Part shown: piece after piece, positions 8,761 to 16,569 of the stretch
Numbering within the stretch: position 1 is the first letter of the stretch
How the letters are laid out: the number at the start of each line of letters is the position of its first letter
Assembly (NCBI RefSeq): GCF_010119545.1
Contig: NZ_JAAEAA010000032.1
Span: forward strand, 1-36,194
Direction of reading: 5' to 3'
Origin: Pontibacter fetidus
GTDB lineage: Bacteria > Bacteroidota > Bacteroidia > Cytophagales > Hymenobacteraceae
DNA: 36,194 nt
Notes under the pieces: generated by a model
Told to the model about the DNA's origin: nothing
The model's database searches: none
The model's input: the letters and a program-made list of their open reading frames with translations, nothing else
Position numbers and translations under genes: made by a program

Positions 8761-9042
8761 TTGATTTAATCTTTATTTGTAAGACTTTGTTAGATTATTA
8801 ATTTACTCTTTTTCTGAATTTGTAACTTGATTATTATTTGCAATAAATTGTTAAAAAAGCTTTTAAGATGTCCCTTTTCTAGCAATTAAAATCTTAGTGC
8901 TTCATTTTTGATTCAACCCAACTATCAGGCAGACGCAAGCATACGCATATCTGCTCTATATCTATAGTTGCATCTCTCTTAAAATCTATAGAAACTATAG
9001 TTAAGTATATACTTCTGCTAATATAGCTTTTTCCTCCAGAAC
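8761..9042. other. AT-rich spacer with CTATAG motifs
   Basis: No gene is seen. The last 100 bp holds a cluster of CTATAG-type motifs, at about 8961, at 8993-9002 (the full palindrome AACTATAGTT), and overlapping TATACTT forms at 9003-9050. Confidence 0.5.
8993..9002. repeat. AACTATAGTT palindrome, perfect copy
   Basis: This is one of six perfect 10-bp AACTATAGTT copies in the window. It is intergenic and flanked by further TATAGTT and TATACTT half motifs. Confidence 0.8.
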
Positions 9043-10584
9043 TTATACTTCCTGCCCTTCAACTATAGCTTCTGCCCCACTGCCCAGTTCCAGCAGCATG
9101 TCGTAGTAAGTTCTGGAAAACATTTTTGCTTTTAGCCAGGCATAGAAACTGATTTCCTGTATGTCGGTGCGTTCGAAGGTGGTGTAGGCAAGACTCTCTT
9201 CTACGTGCTGCATAAAAGCTGGTGTGGTTATAGTTTGCGGGTTATCAATCATGAACTTTATAAGCTCCAGAAAACGACTCACGTTACTATAAACCGGCTG
9301 TTGCAACAGGTCTTTAAACATGCGTTCTATACTTCTGATCTTGTTCAGGGTCAGGTCAATGTTGCCCAGTTCGTATTGGATGATCATTTCGCCGAGGTTC
9401 TTTTTCAGCACCCATTCGCGCCCCATTTTGCTTTCACACCACTTATCGGAGCGCTTTATGTTCATCAGCACGCGGTTGGCTTTACCGTAGGCGCCCTGAG
9501 TAAAGTAGTTAAAGCTCAGGCCAAGGTGGGCGGTCAGGTTATCTTTGTTGGTGAGCGTAACTTTTGCTTTGTGCAGCAGGTGCTCCATTAGCTGTATCGC
9601 TTCGGGGTTGCGGCGCATAAACACCTGGTTTGCCACCATCAGAAACACATAGCGCGGATAAAAATGAGTATAATGCTCTTTCCCATCTCCTTCCAAAATA
9701 GTTTTTAGCTGCTCCAGGTAATCTGCCGATGCTGTAAACTTTTTATTTCGGTACAGCACGTGCGCGATCATGTACAACAGGCTCAGTTTATAGTATTGGT
9801 TGGCTTTAGAAAAACCATAGTGTTGTTCTGTTTCTTGGTACTGTTTGATAATGTAAGGTTCGAAAGACAGGAAATCCTTGCCGGCAAGTATAGCGCTCCG
9901 GGCAATGGACATAAGTTTATACAGCAAAGCCGGCCGTTTGCTTACCGCTTCTGATAGCCCGTATTCTTTCAGCACTTCCTGTATGATCCTGCCAAAATGC
10001 ATGTCGCTGCCCTGCCGGCGCACGTCGCGCAGCCTTTTGTTAATGATGCTGTTGGCAATGTTGGCCCGCTCTTCTTCGTCGGCGGCCAGTTTGTTCTGGT
10101 TGCGCTTTTGAATGATCTCATCCAGGTCATCGGCAAATTCATTGTCGGCTTTGTCAATCTGCAGATTGTAGATCGTGTTCAGTAAGTCGAACTGCTCGTT
10201 GGTTTGGGCAAGTTTTTCGGCTTTCCGCAGGTAGTTCCAGGCCATTTTATCCAGCCGCACTTCAAACAGGTAACGGGCCAGGGAGAGCAAGCCCATAATG
10301 GGTGCCGATGCTGTGGTATCTTCAGCCATGCGTTTCAGCAGAATAAAATCCGATATGTGGCGCATCAGTCGTTTGCGAAGGGCATAATACGCTACCGGGT
10401 TCGGGTCGTTTTTATAAAGCCTGGCAATGATCTGCTCTGATGTAAGCGGTTTTGGCAATTGCAGTAAGTGCAACAGCTCCAGGTCTTTGCGGAATGCTTT
10501 CTGTTTTTGCCGCTGAATAAAAGCCGCCAGCGCCTGCTTGTCTTCTTCGTCCAGGGTATCAAGGGTAGTTTTCAGATCATCCAT
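9043..10584 (-). CDS. Large helical-repeat protein of unknown function
   Basis: I do not recognise this 513-residue, soluble-looking protein. There is no signal peptide or membrane helix. The sequence is almost wholly predicted alpha-helical. Tyr/Leu/Ala-rich helix pairs such as RYLFEVRLDKMAWNYLRKAEKL and YYKLSLLYMIAHVLYRNKKFTASADYL recall TPR-like solenoids. The N-terminus (1-45) is highly charged. No catalytic motif is visible. It is a monocistronic minus-strand gene whose ATG follows an AT-rich region dense in AACTATA motifs. A scaffold or protein-interaction role is an inference from the solenoid-like pattern only. Confidence 0.75.
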   Translation of the reverse strand: MDDLKTTLDTLDEEDKQALAAFIQRQKQKAFRKDLELLHLLQLPKPLTSEQIIARLYKNDPNPVAYYALRKRLMRHISDFILLKRMAEDTTASAPIMGLLSLARYLFEVRLDKMAWNYLRKAEKLAQTNEQFDLLNTIYNLQIDKADNEFADDLDEIIQKRNQNKLAADEEERANIANSIINKRLRDVRRQGSDMHFGRIIQEVLKEYGLSEAVSKRPALLYKLMSIARSAILAGKDFLSFEPYIIKQYQETEQHYGFSKANQYYKLSLLYMIAHVLYRNKKFTASADYLEQLKTILEGDGKEHYTHFYPRYVFLMVANQVFMRRNPEAIQLMEHLLHKAKVTLTNKDNLTAHLGLSFNYFTQGAYGKANRVLMNIKRSDKWCESKMGREWVLKKNLGEMIIQYELGNIDLTLNKIRSIERMFKDLLQQPVYSNVSRFLELIKFMIDNPQTITTPAFMQHVEESLAYTTFERTDIQEISFYAWLKAKMFSRTYYDMLLELGSGAEAIVEGQEV

Positions 10585-10799
10585 TTTGCAGGGTTTATAA
10601 ACTATAAGCTGCCTAATATTACAAATTAAAAGTCTGACTACAACTATACAACCAACTATAAAACAATTATTTATAAACTATAAATTATATTTACAAAAGT
10701 CTGATTTCCTAAAACATTGTTTTCTTTCTATATCTGGGGGCTATACTTTTGATCCATCTCAAACACAAAAAAACTATATAAACATCAAATGTATACCTC
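10585..10799. other. Divergent spacer with dense AACTATA motifs
   Basis: This 215-bp AT-rich gap lies between divergent genes. AACTATA occurs about five times (near 10599, 10638, 10652, 10676 and 10771). The plus-strand promoter element at 10744-10751 lies within it. Confidence 0.6.
10744..10751 (+). promoter_or_regulatory. Putative -7 element of the 10800 gene
   Basis: TACTTTTG matches TAnnTTTG exactly and leaves a leader of about 45 nt before the ATG at 10800. No well-spaced TTTG -33 box is visible. Confidence 0.4.
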
Positions 10800-11522
10800 A
10801 TGAAAAAGCTATTACTTACCTGCCTTGCCTTATTTGTAGTATTGGCTACCCAGGCCCAGGACATTTTAACCAAGCGCAACGGCGACGAACTGCAAGTAAA
10901 AGTGCAGGAAATAACCCTAACCGAAGTAAAGTACAAGCGCTTCGATAACCTGCAGGGCCCGCTCATTTCTATCTTGAAATCGGATGTGTTTATGATAAAG
11001 TATGAGAATGGCTCTAAAATGGTAATTACAGAAGAGCCTGCACAACAAGCAACACCTGCTTCGCCGGCTTATTACCCACAGGAGCAGCAACAGCACTTAA
11101 AACTATCTGGTCCGCGATTGGGCTTTACTGTTCTAAGTTCGCGGTTGGTTAATAACTTAGAAGAAGAGCACCAGGAAACGGTTAGCCCGTTTATAACACA
11201 GTTTGGATGGCAGTTCGAGACACGCATTTTTACCCTGGAGAATGGCACATCGGGCTTATTTGAGTTTGTGCCTTTGGTTGGCGGACTGGAGCAGGGCAAG
11301 TTTCTGCCAAGTCTGAGCGCGCTGGTTGGTATCCGTGGCCCCAAAGGATTGGAGTTTGGCGTGGGTCCTAACCTATCAGTAGCTGGTGCCGGACTTGTGT
11401 TTGCGGCTGGTACCAACTTCCAGAGCCAGGGCATCAACTTCCCGGTAAATGTGGCCTTTGCCCCGTCAAAAGATGGCGCCCGTTTCAGTGTGCTGTTTGG
11501 CTTTAACTCACGTCGCAACTAA
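10800..11522 (+). CDS. Secreted protein with NGDEL module, paralogue A
   Basis: This 240-residue protein has a signal peptide (about 1-19, ending TQAQ). Next comes a module of about 55 residues (20-78) beginning DILTKRNGDEL and ending in FMIKYENGSKMVITEE. The same module occurs in the next gene. A low-complexity Pro/Gln linker (about 80-100) leads to a Gly/Phe-rich C-terminal region (about 101-240). That region's strand pattern (GPRLGFTVL, FGWQFETRIF, GLEFGVGPNLSVAGAGLVFAAGTN, FPVNVAFAPSK) suggests a small outer-membrane beta-barrel. The ATG start fits the TAnnTTTG element upstream. It is 16 bp from its paralogue. The function is unknown; the barrel is an inference. Confidence 0.75.
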   Translation: MKKLLLTCLALFVVLATQAQDILTKRNGDELQVKVQEITLTEVKYKRFDNLQGPLISILKSDVFMIKYENGSKMVITEEPAQQATPASPAYYPQEQQQHLKLSGPRLGFTVLSSRLVNNLEEEHQETVSPFITQFGWQFETRIFTLENGTSGLFEFVPLVGGLEQGKFLPSLSALVGIRGPKGLEFGVGPNLSVAGAGLVFAAGTNFQSQGINFPVNVAFAPSKDGARFSVLFGFNSRRN

Positions 11523-11538
11523 CTATAAACTATAGCTC

Positions 11539-12126
11539 ATGAAAAAGTATTTACTGCTCCTGCTTTATTGTTTGCTGGCACAAATGGCCACAGCGCAGGA
11601 TGTGATCGTTAAAATAAACGGCGACGAACTGAAAGCCAGAATACAGGAGATCACCACCTCCGACATCCTGTACCTGTCTGCTGACACTACCGATACTCTG
11701 AACTATAAGCTAGCAAAGGCCGAAGTGTTTATGATACGGTTTGCCAACGGCACCAAAGAAGTGTTCACAGAAAACCTGCCGCCTGAAACTACAGCTAAAG
11801 CAACTATAGCCGACCCAACCTATATGTATGAAAAAGGCCGCCAGGATGCACGCTCATACTATAATGGTACTGGTGCTCTGCTGGGTTCTGCGGCCACGGT
11901 TTTCCTGGCCGGGCCAGTCGGGCCTATCATTATAGGGGCTGTAAAACCAAAAGCGCATAACAACCATGCCTTGCCTTATACTTCGCTGCAAGACCCCAAC
12001 TATGTAAGAGGCTACGAGAAACAGGCACATAACCGCAAAATTGGTAAAGCCGCACTAGGAACTGGCCTCGGGATTGGTGTGGGTGTTTTGTATGTTTTGC
12101 TAAGTGTTATGGGCGGCGGACAGTAA
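11539..12126 (+). CDS. Secreted/membrane protein with NGDEL module, paralogue B
   Basis: This 195-residue protein has a signal peptide (about 1-19, ending ATAQ). Its module (about 20-80) begins DVIVKINGDEL and ends FMIRFANGTKEVFTEN, aligning closely with the module of the preceding gene. The rest differs. A Tyr/Arg-rich segment is followed by a Gly/Ala-rich hydrophobic stretch (about 113-137) and a second Gly-rich one (about 174-193). Both look like glycine-zipper membrane helices. The 16-bp gap to paralogue A consists almost wholly of two motif copies (CTATAAACTATAG). A strong hairpin terminator begins 6 bp after the stop. The function is unknown. Confidence 0.75.
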   Translation: MKKYLLLLLYCLLAQMATAQDVIVKINGDELKARIQEITTSDILYLSADTTDTLNYKLAKAEVFMIRFANGTKEVFTENLPPETTAKATIADPTYMYEKGRQDARSYYNGTGALLGSAATVFLAGPVGPIIIGAVKPKAHNNHALPYTSLQDPNYVRGYEKQAHNRKIGKAALGTGLGIGVGVLYVLLSVMGGGQ

Positions 12127-12132
12127 GGTTAA

Positions 12133-12174
12133 AAACTATAGATACCGAAGTAAAGGCTTTGGTATCTATAGTTT
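12133..12174. terminator. Bidirectional hairpin built from CTATAG motifs
   Basis: Arms at 12133-12150 and 12157-12174 pair over 18 bp with one mismatch (a G.T pair) around a 6-nt loop. The outer 14 bp pair perfectly and each arm contains AAACTATAG. It sits 6 bp after one gene's stop and 12 bp before the convergent gene's stop, so it probably terminates both. Confidence 0.8.
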
Positions 12175-12186
12175 GTATTGATTGAT

Positions 12187-13035
12187 TTAATAGTTAGTAG
12201 CATAAGGTTTCTTTCCCTTTTCAATGCGTACCTTCAGATAAACCCAACTATTCACATTAACTCCCGAAAACCTGGCTGGCTGCCATTTCTTAGACTGTTT
12301 CAGATTAAACAATATATCTTCCTGCACTTTACTTAAAGGCTCGCTTTGTTTTCCATACTCATAGATAGGTATGCCATAGAGTTTTTTAGTTTCTACCAAC
12401 ATCCAGTCCGTTATCATAACATCCGTTAAGATTCCAGTTGAATCTACTCGTATAGCTACGCTCTCAAAGAATGGGTCGTCTTCAAACCTATAATATCCCG
12501 GATTTAGTTGGGCTAGTAGAGAATTAATGGAATTTTCAGATGTTGCTCTCTCAAACTCTCTAGATAAACCTCCAATTACAGTATAACTGAAATCAATCTT
12601 CTGAAGATCAATCTTGTTTCCATTCTCCAGAATCTCAAGTTCTTCTGCGTTTACATCACTTAATTGATTATACCGATTAGAGTTAGAGCAAGGATAACCA
12701 AAAAATAACTCGTCGTTATATTTATAGGCATAGATCAGCCATTTCTCTCCTTTGCTTACACTATAGTCACAGGATGTACCGTAGCCTGTAATTTCTCCTT
12801 CTGACTGTTCTGTAAACTTTAATGTTTTAGGTTGAATTTCATTATATTTGAAATGCCTTTCAACATCAAATGTAACAGTATAAGTTTGGGAGTCCCGAGC
12901 ATACTCCTTATCTACAACTGTACCCCAAAACACAAATTCGGACCTTACAAAGTCAAGTGCAACCAAAGGTTGCTCGCAATCGCAGGCTATTACATAAGAA
13001 GGCAAAAACAGAAAGAACAGCAGCAGTTTTTTCAT
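12187..13035 (-). CDS. Secreted protein with TIMP/NTR-like and TonB-C-like parts
   Basis: This is a 282-residue exported protein. The signal peptide ends ...VIAC-DC. The mature N-terminus CDCEQP, followed by RSEFVFWGTVVD and a TYTVTFDVERHFK strand, resembles the TIMP/NTR fold, in which the first mature Cys caps the domain. The C-terminal about 110 residues show a strand-helix-strand pattern like the TonB C-terminal domain: VAIRVDSTGILTDVMI, then QEDILFNLKQSKKWQPARF, then VNSWVYLKVRIEKG. No membrane helix or proline spacer typical of TonB itself is present. VIAC also fits a lipobox, so it may instead be a lipoprotein. Base composition is AT-richer than its neighbours. Both domain calls are by eye. 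Confidence 0.65.
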   Translation of the reverse strand: MKKLLLFFLFLPSYVIACDCEQPLVALDFVRSEFVFWGTVVDKEYARDSQTYTVTFDVERHFKYNEIQPKTLKFTEQSEGEITGYGTSCDYSVSKGEKWLIYAYKYNDELFFGYPCSNSNRYNQLSDVNAEELEILENGNKIDLQKIDFSYTVIGGLSREFERATSENSINSLLAQLNPGYYRFEDDPFFESVAIRVDSTGILTDVMITDWMLVETKKLYGIPIYEYGKQSEPLSKVQEDILFNLKQSKKWQPARFSGVNVNSWVYLKVRIEKGKKPYATNY

Positions 13036-13064
13036 GAATCTGATGTTTACACTATGGTTCCCCC

Positions 13065-13964
13065 CTAACTCCTCGGGTGAAAATCCTTGATCACTTGTTT
13101 CAGATAATCCCTATCCAGGTGTGTATAGATTTCAGTAGTAGTGATGGATTCGTGGCCCAGCATTTCCTGTACGGCACGCAGGTCGGCGCCGCCTTCTATT
13201 AAGTGTGTGGCAAACGAGTGGCGGAACGTGTGCGGGCTAACCTGCTTTTGTATACCGGCTTTAGCTGCCAGATCTTTAATGATCGTGAAAACCATAACCC
13301 GCGTAAGTTTCGCCCCACGGCGGTTCAGAAACACGATATCCTCATGTCCTTTCTTGATCTTGAGATGGCATCGTACACCTTCGCGGTATAGTTGTATGTG
13401 CTTCAGTGCATCACGCCCGATCGGCACTAATCTTTCCTTGTCGCCTTTACCAGCCACTTTCAGGAAACCCATATCCTCATACAGGTTGCTCAGTTTCAGG
13501 TCCAGCAACTCAGATACGCGGAGGCCCGAACTATAAAGTGTTTCGAGCATGGCACGGTTGCGGGTACCTTCGGGCGTTGACAGGTCGATGGCAGCCAGTA
13601 GTTGCTCTATCTCATGAAAGTTAAGTGTATCGGGTAATTTGCGGTCTAGCTTTGGGGCTTCTATGGTTTCAGTCGGGTCAGAGGTCATCATGTCTTCCAT
13701 GATCAGGAACTTGTAATAAGCCCGGATGCCAGATAGCGTCCTTGCCTGCGAATGCACAGTCATGCCCAGTTCATTTACCCACTCCAGAAAATCACGAAGT
13801 ATAGTTGGCGTAATTTGCTCCGGTGCTATAGTTAGGCCTTTCAGTTCGAGGAAATCCGTCAGCTTTCTAACATCACGCAAATAGGCCTCCACGGAGTTAC
13901 CCGATAACGACTTCTCCAGGCGCAGGTATTGCTCAAATTGCTTAACAGTTATATTCCAGGTCAT
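13065..13964 (-). CDS. xerD: Tyrosine recombinase XerD
   Basis: This 299-residue tyrosine recombinase of the XerC/XerD group resolves chromosome dimers at dif together with FtsK. A SAM-like core-binding domain spans about 1-95 and the catalytic domain about 110-299. All catalytic residues are present: R149 (SGLRVSEL), K173 (GKGDKER), H245 and R248 (HTFRHS), H271 (LGHES) and Y280 (IYTHLD). The length is right for XerD and no integrase-type extensions are seen, so this is a housekeeping gene rather than part of a mobile element. It diverges from aroQ. A GTTAGAAAG-type repeat lies directly upstream of its ATG. XerC versus XerD cannot be fully settled by eye. Confidence 0.93.
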   Translation of the reverse strand: MTWNITVKQFEQYLRLEKSLSGNSVEAYLRDVRKLTDFLELKGLTIAPEQITPTILRDFLEWVNELGMTVHSQARTLSGIRAYYKFLIMEDMMTSDPTETIEAPKLDRKLPDTLNFHEIEQLLAAIDLSTPEGTRNRAMLETLYSSGLRVSELLDLKLSNLYEDMGFLKVAGKGDKERLVPIGRDALKHIQLYREGVRCHLKIKKGHEDIVFLNRRGAKLTRVMVFTIIKDLAAKAGIQKQVSPHTFRHSFATHLIEGGADLRAVQEMLGHESITTTEIYTHLDRDYLKQVIKDFHPRS

Positions 13965-13975
13965 GCTGCGAGTTT

Positions 13976-14034
13976 AGGAGTTAGAAAGTTTAGAAGTTTG
14001 GGAATTTAGGAGTTCTAGAGTTTAGGAGTTAAAA
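13976..14034. repeat. Degenerate GTTAGAAAG/GAGTTTAGGAG repeat, copy 2
   Basis: Irregular units of GAGTTTAGGAGTTAGAAAG and related words run from just upstream of the xerD ATG. They are in the same orientation as the copy at 4586-4682. Confidence 0.7.
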
Positions 14035-14041
14035 ATTCTGT

Positions 14042-14080
14042 AAATCTTTCTTAATCCTGAAAATCCTGATTCAGACAAAA
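14042..14080. repeat. AATCCTGATTCAGACAAAA dispersed repeat, copy 1
   Basis: This ends in AAATCCTGATTCAGACAAAA, shared word for word with the copy near 26942-26961. An AATCTTT word and an AATCCT word precede it in both copies. A partial relative lies at 17417-17439. Confidence 0.75.
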
Positions 14081-14085
14081 TTAAT

Positions 14086-14099
14086 TAAACTATAGTTTA
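14086..14099. repeat. Extended palindrome around AACTATAGTT
   Basis: TAAACTATAGTTTA is a perfect 14-bp palindrome enclosing a perfect AACTATAGTT, in the xerD-aroQ divergent spacer. Confidence 0.8.
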
Positions 14100-14162
14100 C
14101 CTATCTTTTGTCTTTTGTCAAACATTCTTTTGTCAAAGAATAAAGCAAATATAGTTAATCCT

Positions 14163-14170
14163 TACCTTTG
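14163..14170 (+). promoter_or_regulatory. Putative aroQ -7 promoter element
   Basis: TACCTTTG matches TAnnTTTG. It would place the transcript start a few bases downstream, after the TTG at 14168 and well before the ATG at 14213, which favours the ATG as the aroQ start. Three CTTTTGTC words lie upstream, but no TTTG has the standard spacing. Confidence 0.5.
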
Positions 14171-14212
14171 CACGTTCCGTTTTATGCGGAAAACAAGCAA
14201 TACCCAGATACT

Positions 14213-14665
14213 ATGAAAATACTGATCCTGAATGGCCCAAACCTGAACCTACTGGGCATCCGTGAAAAAGCTGTTTATGGTTCCCGGTCCTTCGAAGATT
14301 ACTTTGAAGAACTGAAAGAAGCGTTTCCGGGGCTGGAGCTTTCTTACTTTCAGAGCAACACCGAAGGCACACTGATCGATAAACTGCACGAGGTGGGCTT
14401 TACTTACAAAGGGATCGTGTTTAATGCCGGCGCTTATACCCATACATCGGTAGCGCTATCGGATGCCGTAAAAGCTATAGAGGCCCCTGTTGTGGAAGTA
14501 CACATTTCCAATATCTACGCCCGCGAAGCCTTCCGCCATAAAAGTATGCTTGCCCCTTACTGCACCGGATCTATAGTTGGCTTTGGGTTGGAGAGCTACC
14601 GGTTGGCCCTGCAATACTTTGAGCGACTGAAACCAAAGAAAATAGGATTTGGCTCTAATAAATAA
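14213..14665 (+). CDS. aroQ: Type II 3-dehydroquinate dehydratase
   Basis: This 150-residue enzyme converts 3-dehydroquinate to 3-dehydroshikimate in the shikimate pathway and forms a cytosolic dodecamer. It begins with the family signature ILNGPNLNLLG at residues 4-14. It carries the lid-loop catalytic Tyr22, the FNAGAYTHTS substrate loop from residue 70 and the catalytic His97 in VEVHISN. The start at 14213 is chosen because the family starts right before this signature. An upstream in-frame TTG (14168) lies within the -7 promoter element. It diverges from xerD, a common order in the phylum. The length of about 150 residues is typical. Confidence 0.96.
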   Translation: MKILILNGPNLNLLGIREKAVYGSRSFEDYFEELKEAFPGLELSYFQSNTEGTLIDKLHEVGFTYKGIVFNAGAYTHTSVALSDAVKAIEAPVVEVHISNIYAREAFRHKSMLAPYCTGSIVGFGLESYRLALQYFERLKPKKIGFGSNK

Positions 14666-14747
14666 CCACCGCTGCCGTTACACTAGCGAATAAAACTTTT
14701 ACAGAAAATATAGGTACTTTTCTATGTTTTCTTTATATTCCCGAATG

Positions 14748-15809
14748 ATGCTCAATTTTTACCCAGGCCCAGCAAAAGTATACCCCGAGGTGCGCACCTA
14801 CATGACCGATGCGTACGACCAGGGCATATTGGGCGCGCCGCACCGCGGAGAACAGTTTGTACAACTGTCCAGGGCAACGGTTGGCCTTATAAAACGCAAA
14901 CTTAACATACCCGAAGATTATTATATCTTCTTTACTTCGTCGGCCACCGAGTGCTGGGAAATACTTATCCAGAGTCTTACCAAGCATAAAAGCTATCATA
15001 TTTATAACGGCTCTTTCGGGGAAAAATGGTGCGACTATGCCAAAAAGCTGCGCCCTAAATCAGAAGGCATTGCGTTTGACCTGAACGAGCCGATGCCAGT
15101 TGAGCAGTTGAACATCAGTGCTGATACGGAGCTCATCTGCTTTACTCAAAACGAGACTTCAAACGGCACACAGGTTTCGGCCACCACTATACTTAACCTC
15201 CACAATCGCTACCGCGATACCTTAATTGCCGTAGACGCAACCTCATCAATGGCCGGGCTAAACCTTAAAATAATTAAGGCGGATATCTGGTTTGCATCCG
15301 TACAAAAGTGCTTTGGTTTACCGTCCGGACTAGGTGTGATGGTATGCTCGCCGCGGGCAATTTTCAGGGCGAAACAGATAGCAGAACGTGGGCACTATAA
15401 CAGTTTGGTTGGCATGTATGAAAAAATGCTGAATTACCAGACCACTCATACTCCCAATGTTTTAGGCATTTACCTGCTGCGCCGCATGCTCGAAGACCGC
15501 CCGTTTATAAAAGGCCTGGAGCAGGAACTGGTAGACCGATCGGCGATGCTGTACGAGTTTTTTGGCCAGTTGCCTGACATGCAGCTATTGGTTGAGAATG
15601 AAGAAGTACGCTCTAAAACGGTGGTTGCCATACAAGCCAGCGAGCGCTTGGTTGATGATATTAAAAAACGGGCGCTGCATCACAACATCAGGCTCGGGAA
15701 TGGCTACGGCCCGTGGGCACGCACTACGTTTCGGGTAGCTAATTTTCCGGCTATACTTAACGAAGAATACGAAGAACTAAAGCGCTTTTTCCTGCACTAT
15801 TACTCCTAA
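14748..15809 (+). CDS. Class V PLP-dependent aminotransferase (SerC-like)
   Basis: This 353-residue fold-type I aminotransferase is related to phosphoserine and alanine-glyoxylate aminotransferases. It starts MLNFYPGPAKVYPEV, like the NFxxGPA start of SerC. It has FTSSATECWE near 62-71 (PLP phosphate region), Asp163 in AVDATSS (pairs with the PLP ring nitrogen) and the Schiff-base Lys187 in SVQKCFGLPSG. The family start and a TACTTTTC box (14714-14721) favour the ATG at 14748 or 14745 over the one at 14724. The SVQKCFGLP context points toward SerC, but the sequence diverges from classical SerC, so substrate is left open. It precedes marC. Confidence 0.85.
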   Translation: MLNFYPGPAKVYPEVRTYMTDAYDQGILGAPHRGEQFVQLSRATVGLIKRKLNIPEDYYIFFTSSATECWEILIQSLTKHKSYHIYNGSFGEKWCDYAKKLRPKSEGIAFDLNEPMPVEQLNISADTELICFTQNETSNGTQVSATTILNLHNRYRDTLIAVDATSSMAGLNLKIIKADIWFASVQKCFGLPSGLGVMVCSPRAIFRAKQIAERGHYNSLVGMYEKMLNYQTTHTPNVLGIYLLRRMLEDRPFIKGLEQELVDRSAMLYEFFGQLPDMQLLVENEEVRSKTVVAIQASERLVDDIKKRALHHNIRLGNGYGPWARTTFRVANFPAILNEEYEELKRFFLHYYS

Positions 15810-15814
15810 AACCC

Positions 15815-15822
15815 TACCTTTG
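15815..15822 (+). promoter_or_regulatory. Putative marC -7 promoter element
   Basis: TACCTTTG, an exact TAnnTTTG match, lies between the aminotransferase stop and the marC ATG at 15847. The -33 position is weak. Confidence 0.5.
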
Positions 15823-15846
15823 CGCAGAATTAAAGTATAAGCGCAC

Positions 15847-16419
15847 ATGGATATTTTTAATTTCAAGGAAATCATATCGGTAACCCTGATCCTCTTTGCG
15901 ATCATCGATATTCTGGGGTCAATCCCTATCATCATAAACCTGCGCAAACGCGAAGGTGTCATCCAGTCCGAAAAGGCTACGTTGGTATCGGGTGTGCTGA
16001 TGATCGCTTTCCTGTTTGTAGGGGATGGTATACTCAAACTTTTCGGCATCGATTTTCAGTCGTTTGCCATGGCCGGTGCTATTATCATTTTCCTGATTGG
16101 TTTGGAGATGATCCTGGGCAAAGACTTTTTTCATACCGACCCTGACATTAAAAGTGGCTCTATTGTACCGCTGGCATTCCCGCTTATAGTTGGCGCCGGC
16201 ACCATGACTACGCTGCTCTCGTTACGCGCTGCATACTCAGTTCCTAACATCCTGGTAGGCATTATTCTTAACCTGCTATTTGTTTATATTGTGCTTAAAG
16301 CATCCGGCTGGATAGAGCAGCGACTTGGCAAAGCAGGTGCCGACATTTTGCGAAAAGTGTTTGGGGTTATATTGCTGGCCATCGCCATCAAGCTTTTCAA
16401 AACAAACCTGCCAGCTTAA
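15847..16419 (+). CDS. MarC-family integral membrane protein
   Basis: This 190-residue, six-helix membrane protein of the MarC (UPF0056) family has the family's typical length. Features are an N-terminal helix with FAIIDILGSIPI near 18-29 and a hydrophobic helix with ILGKDFFHTDPD after it. The conserved SIVPLAFPLIVGAGTMTTL segment sits about 107-125, and a terminal helix contains RKVFGVILLAIAIKLF. The family was once linked to multiple antibiotic resistance in enterobacteria, but later work did not support a resistance role and its function is unknown. It has its own putative promoter. Confidence 0.9.
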   Translation: MDIFNFKEIISVTLILFAIIDILGSIPIIINLRKREGVIQSEKATLVSGVLMIAFLFVGDGILKLFGIDFQSFAMAGAIIIFLIGLEMILGKDFFHTDPDIKSGSIVPLAFPLIVGAGTMTTLLSLRAAYSVPNILVGIILNLLFVYIVLKASGWIEQRLGKAGADILRKVFGVILLAIAIKLFKTNLPA

Positions 16420-16440
16420 GTCCCTAAATAAGAACGGACA

Positions 16441-16512
16441 TTTGTGTCATTCCGAGTGCAGCGAGAAATCTATTTCGGATTTCAGATAGATCTTTCCTGA
16501 TCTCAAGATGAC
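16441..16512. repeat. TGTCATTCCGA...GAGAAATCTA intergenic repeat
   Basis: The element starts TGTCATTCCGAG and ends CTCAAGATGACA, so its ends form an imperfect inverted repeat. It contains GAGAAATCTATTTC and a complementary AGATAGATCTTTC. Related copies are at about 26319, 26430, 36052 and 36100. It lies between marC and rnhA and codes for nothing visible. Confidence 0.75.
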
Positions 16513-16569
16513 AATTAAGATTAATCCGGTATCCCAACAATCAACAATTAACCATCAGCAATTTTACCT

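Noticed and set aside
13065..13964. Phage or integron integrase in place of xerD
   Set aside because: Length, lack of extra domains, the conserved aroQ neighbour and absence of attachment sites or cargo genes all fit housekeeping XerD.
14168..14212. N-terminal extension of aroQ from an upstream TTG
   Set aside because: The TTG lies within the TACCTTTG promoter box, and the family starts at the ATG at 14213.
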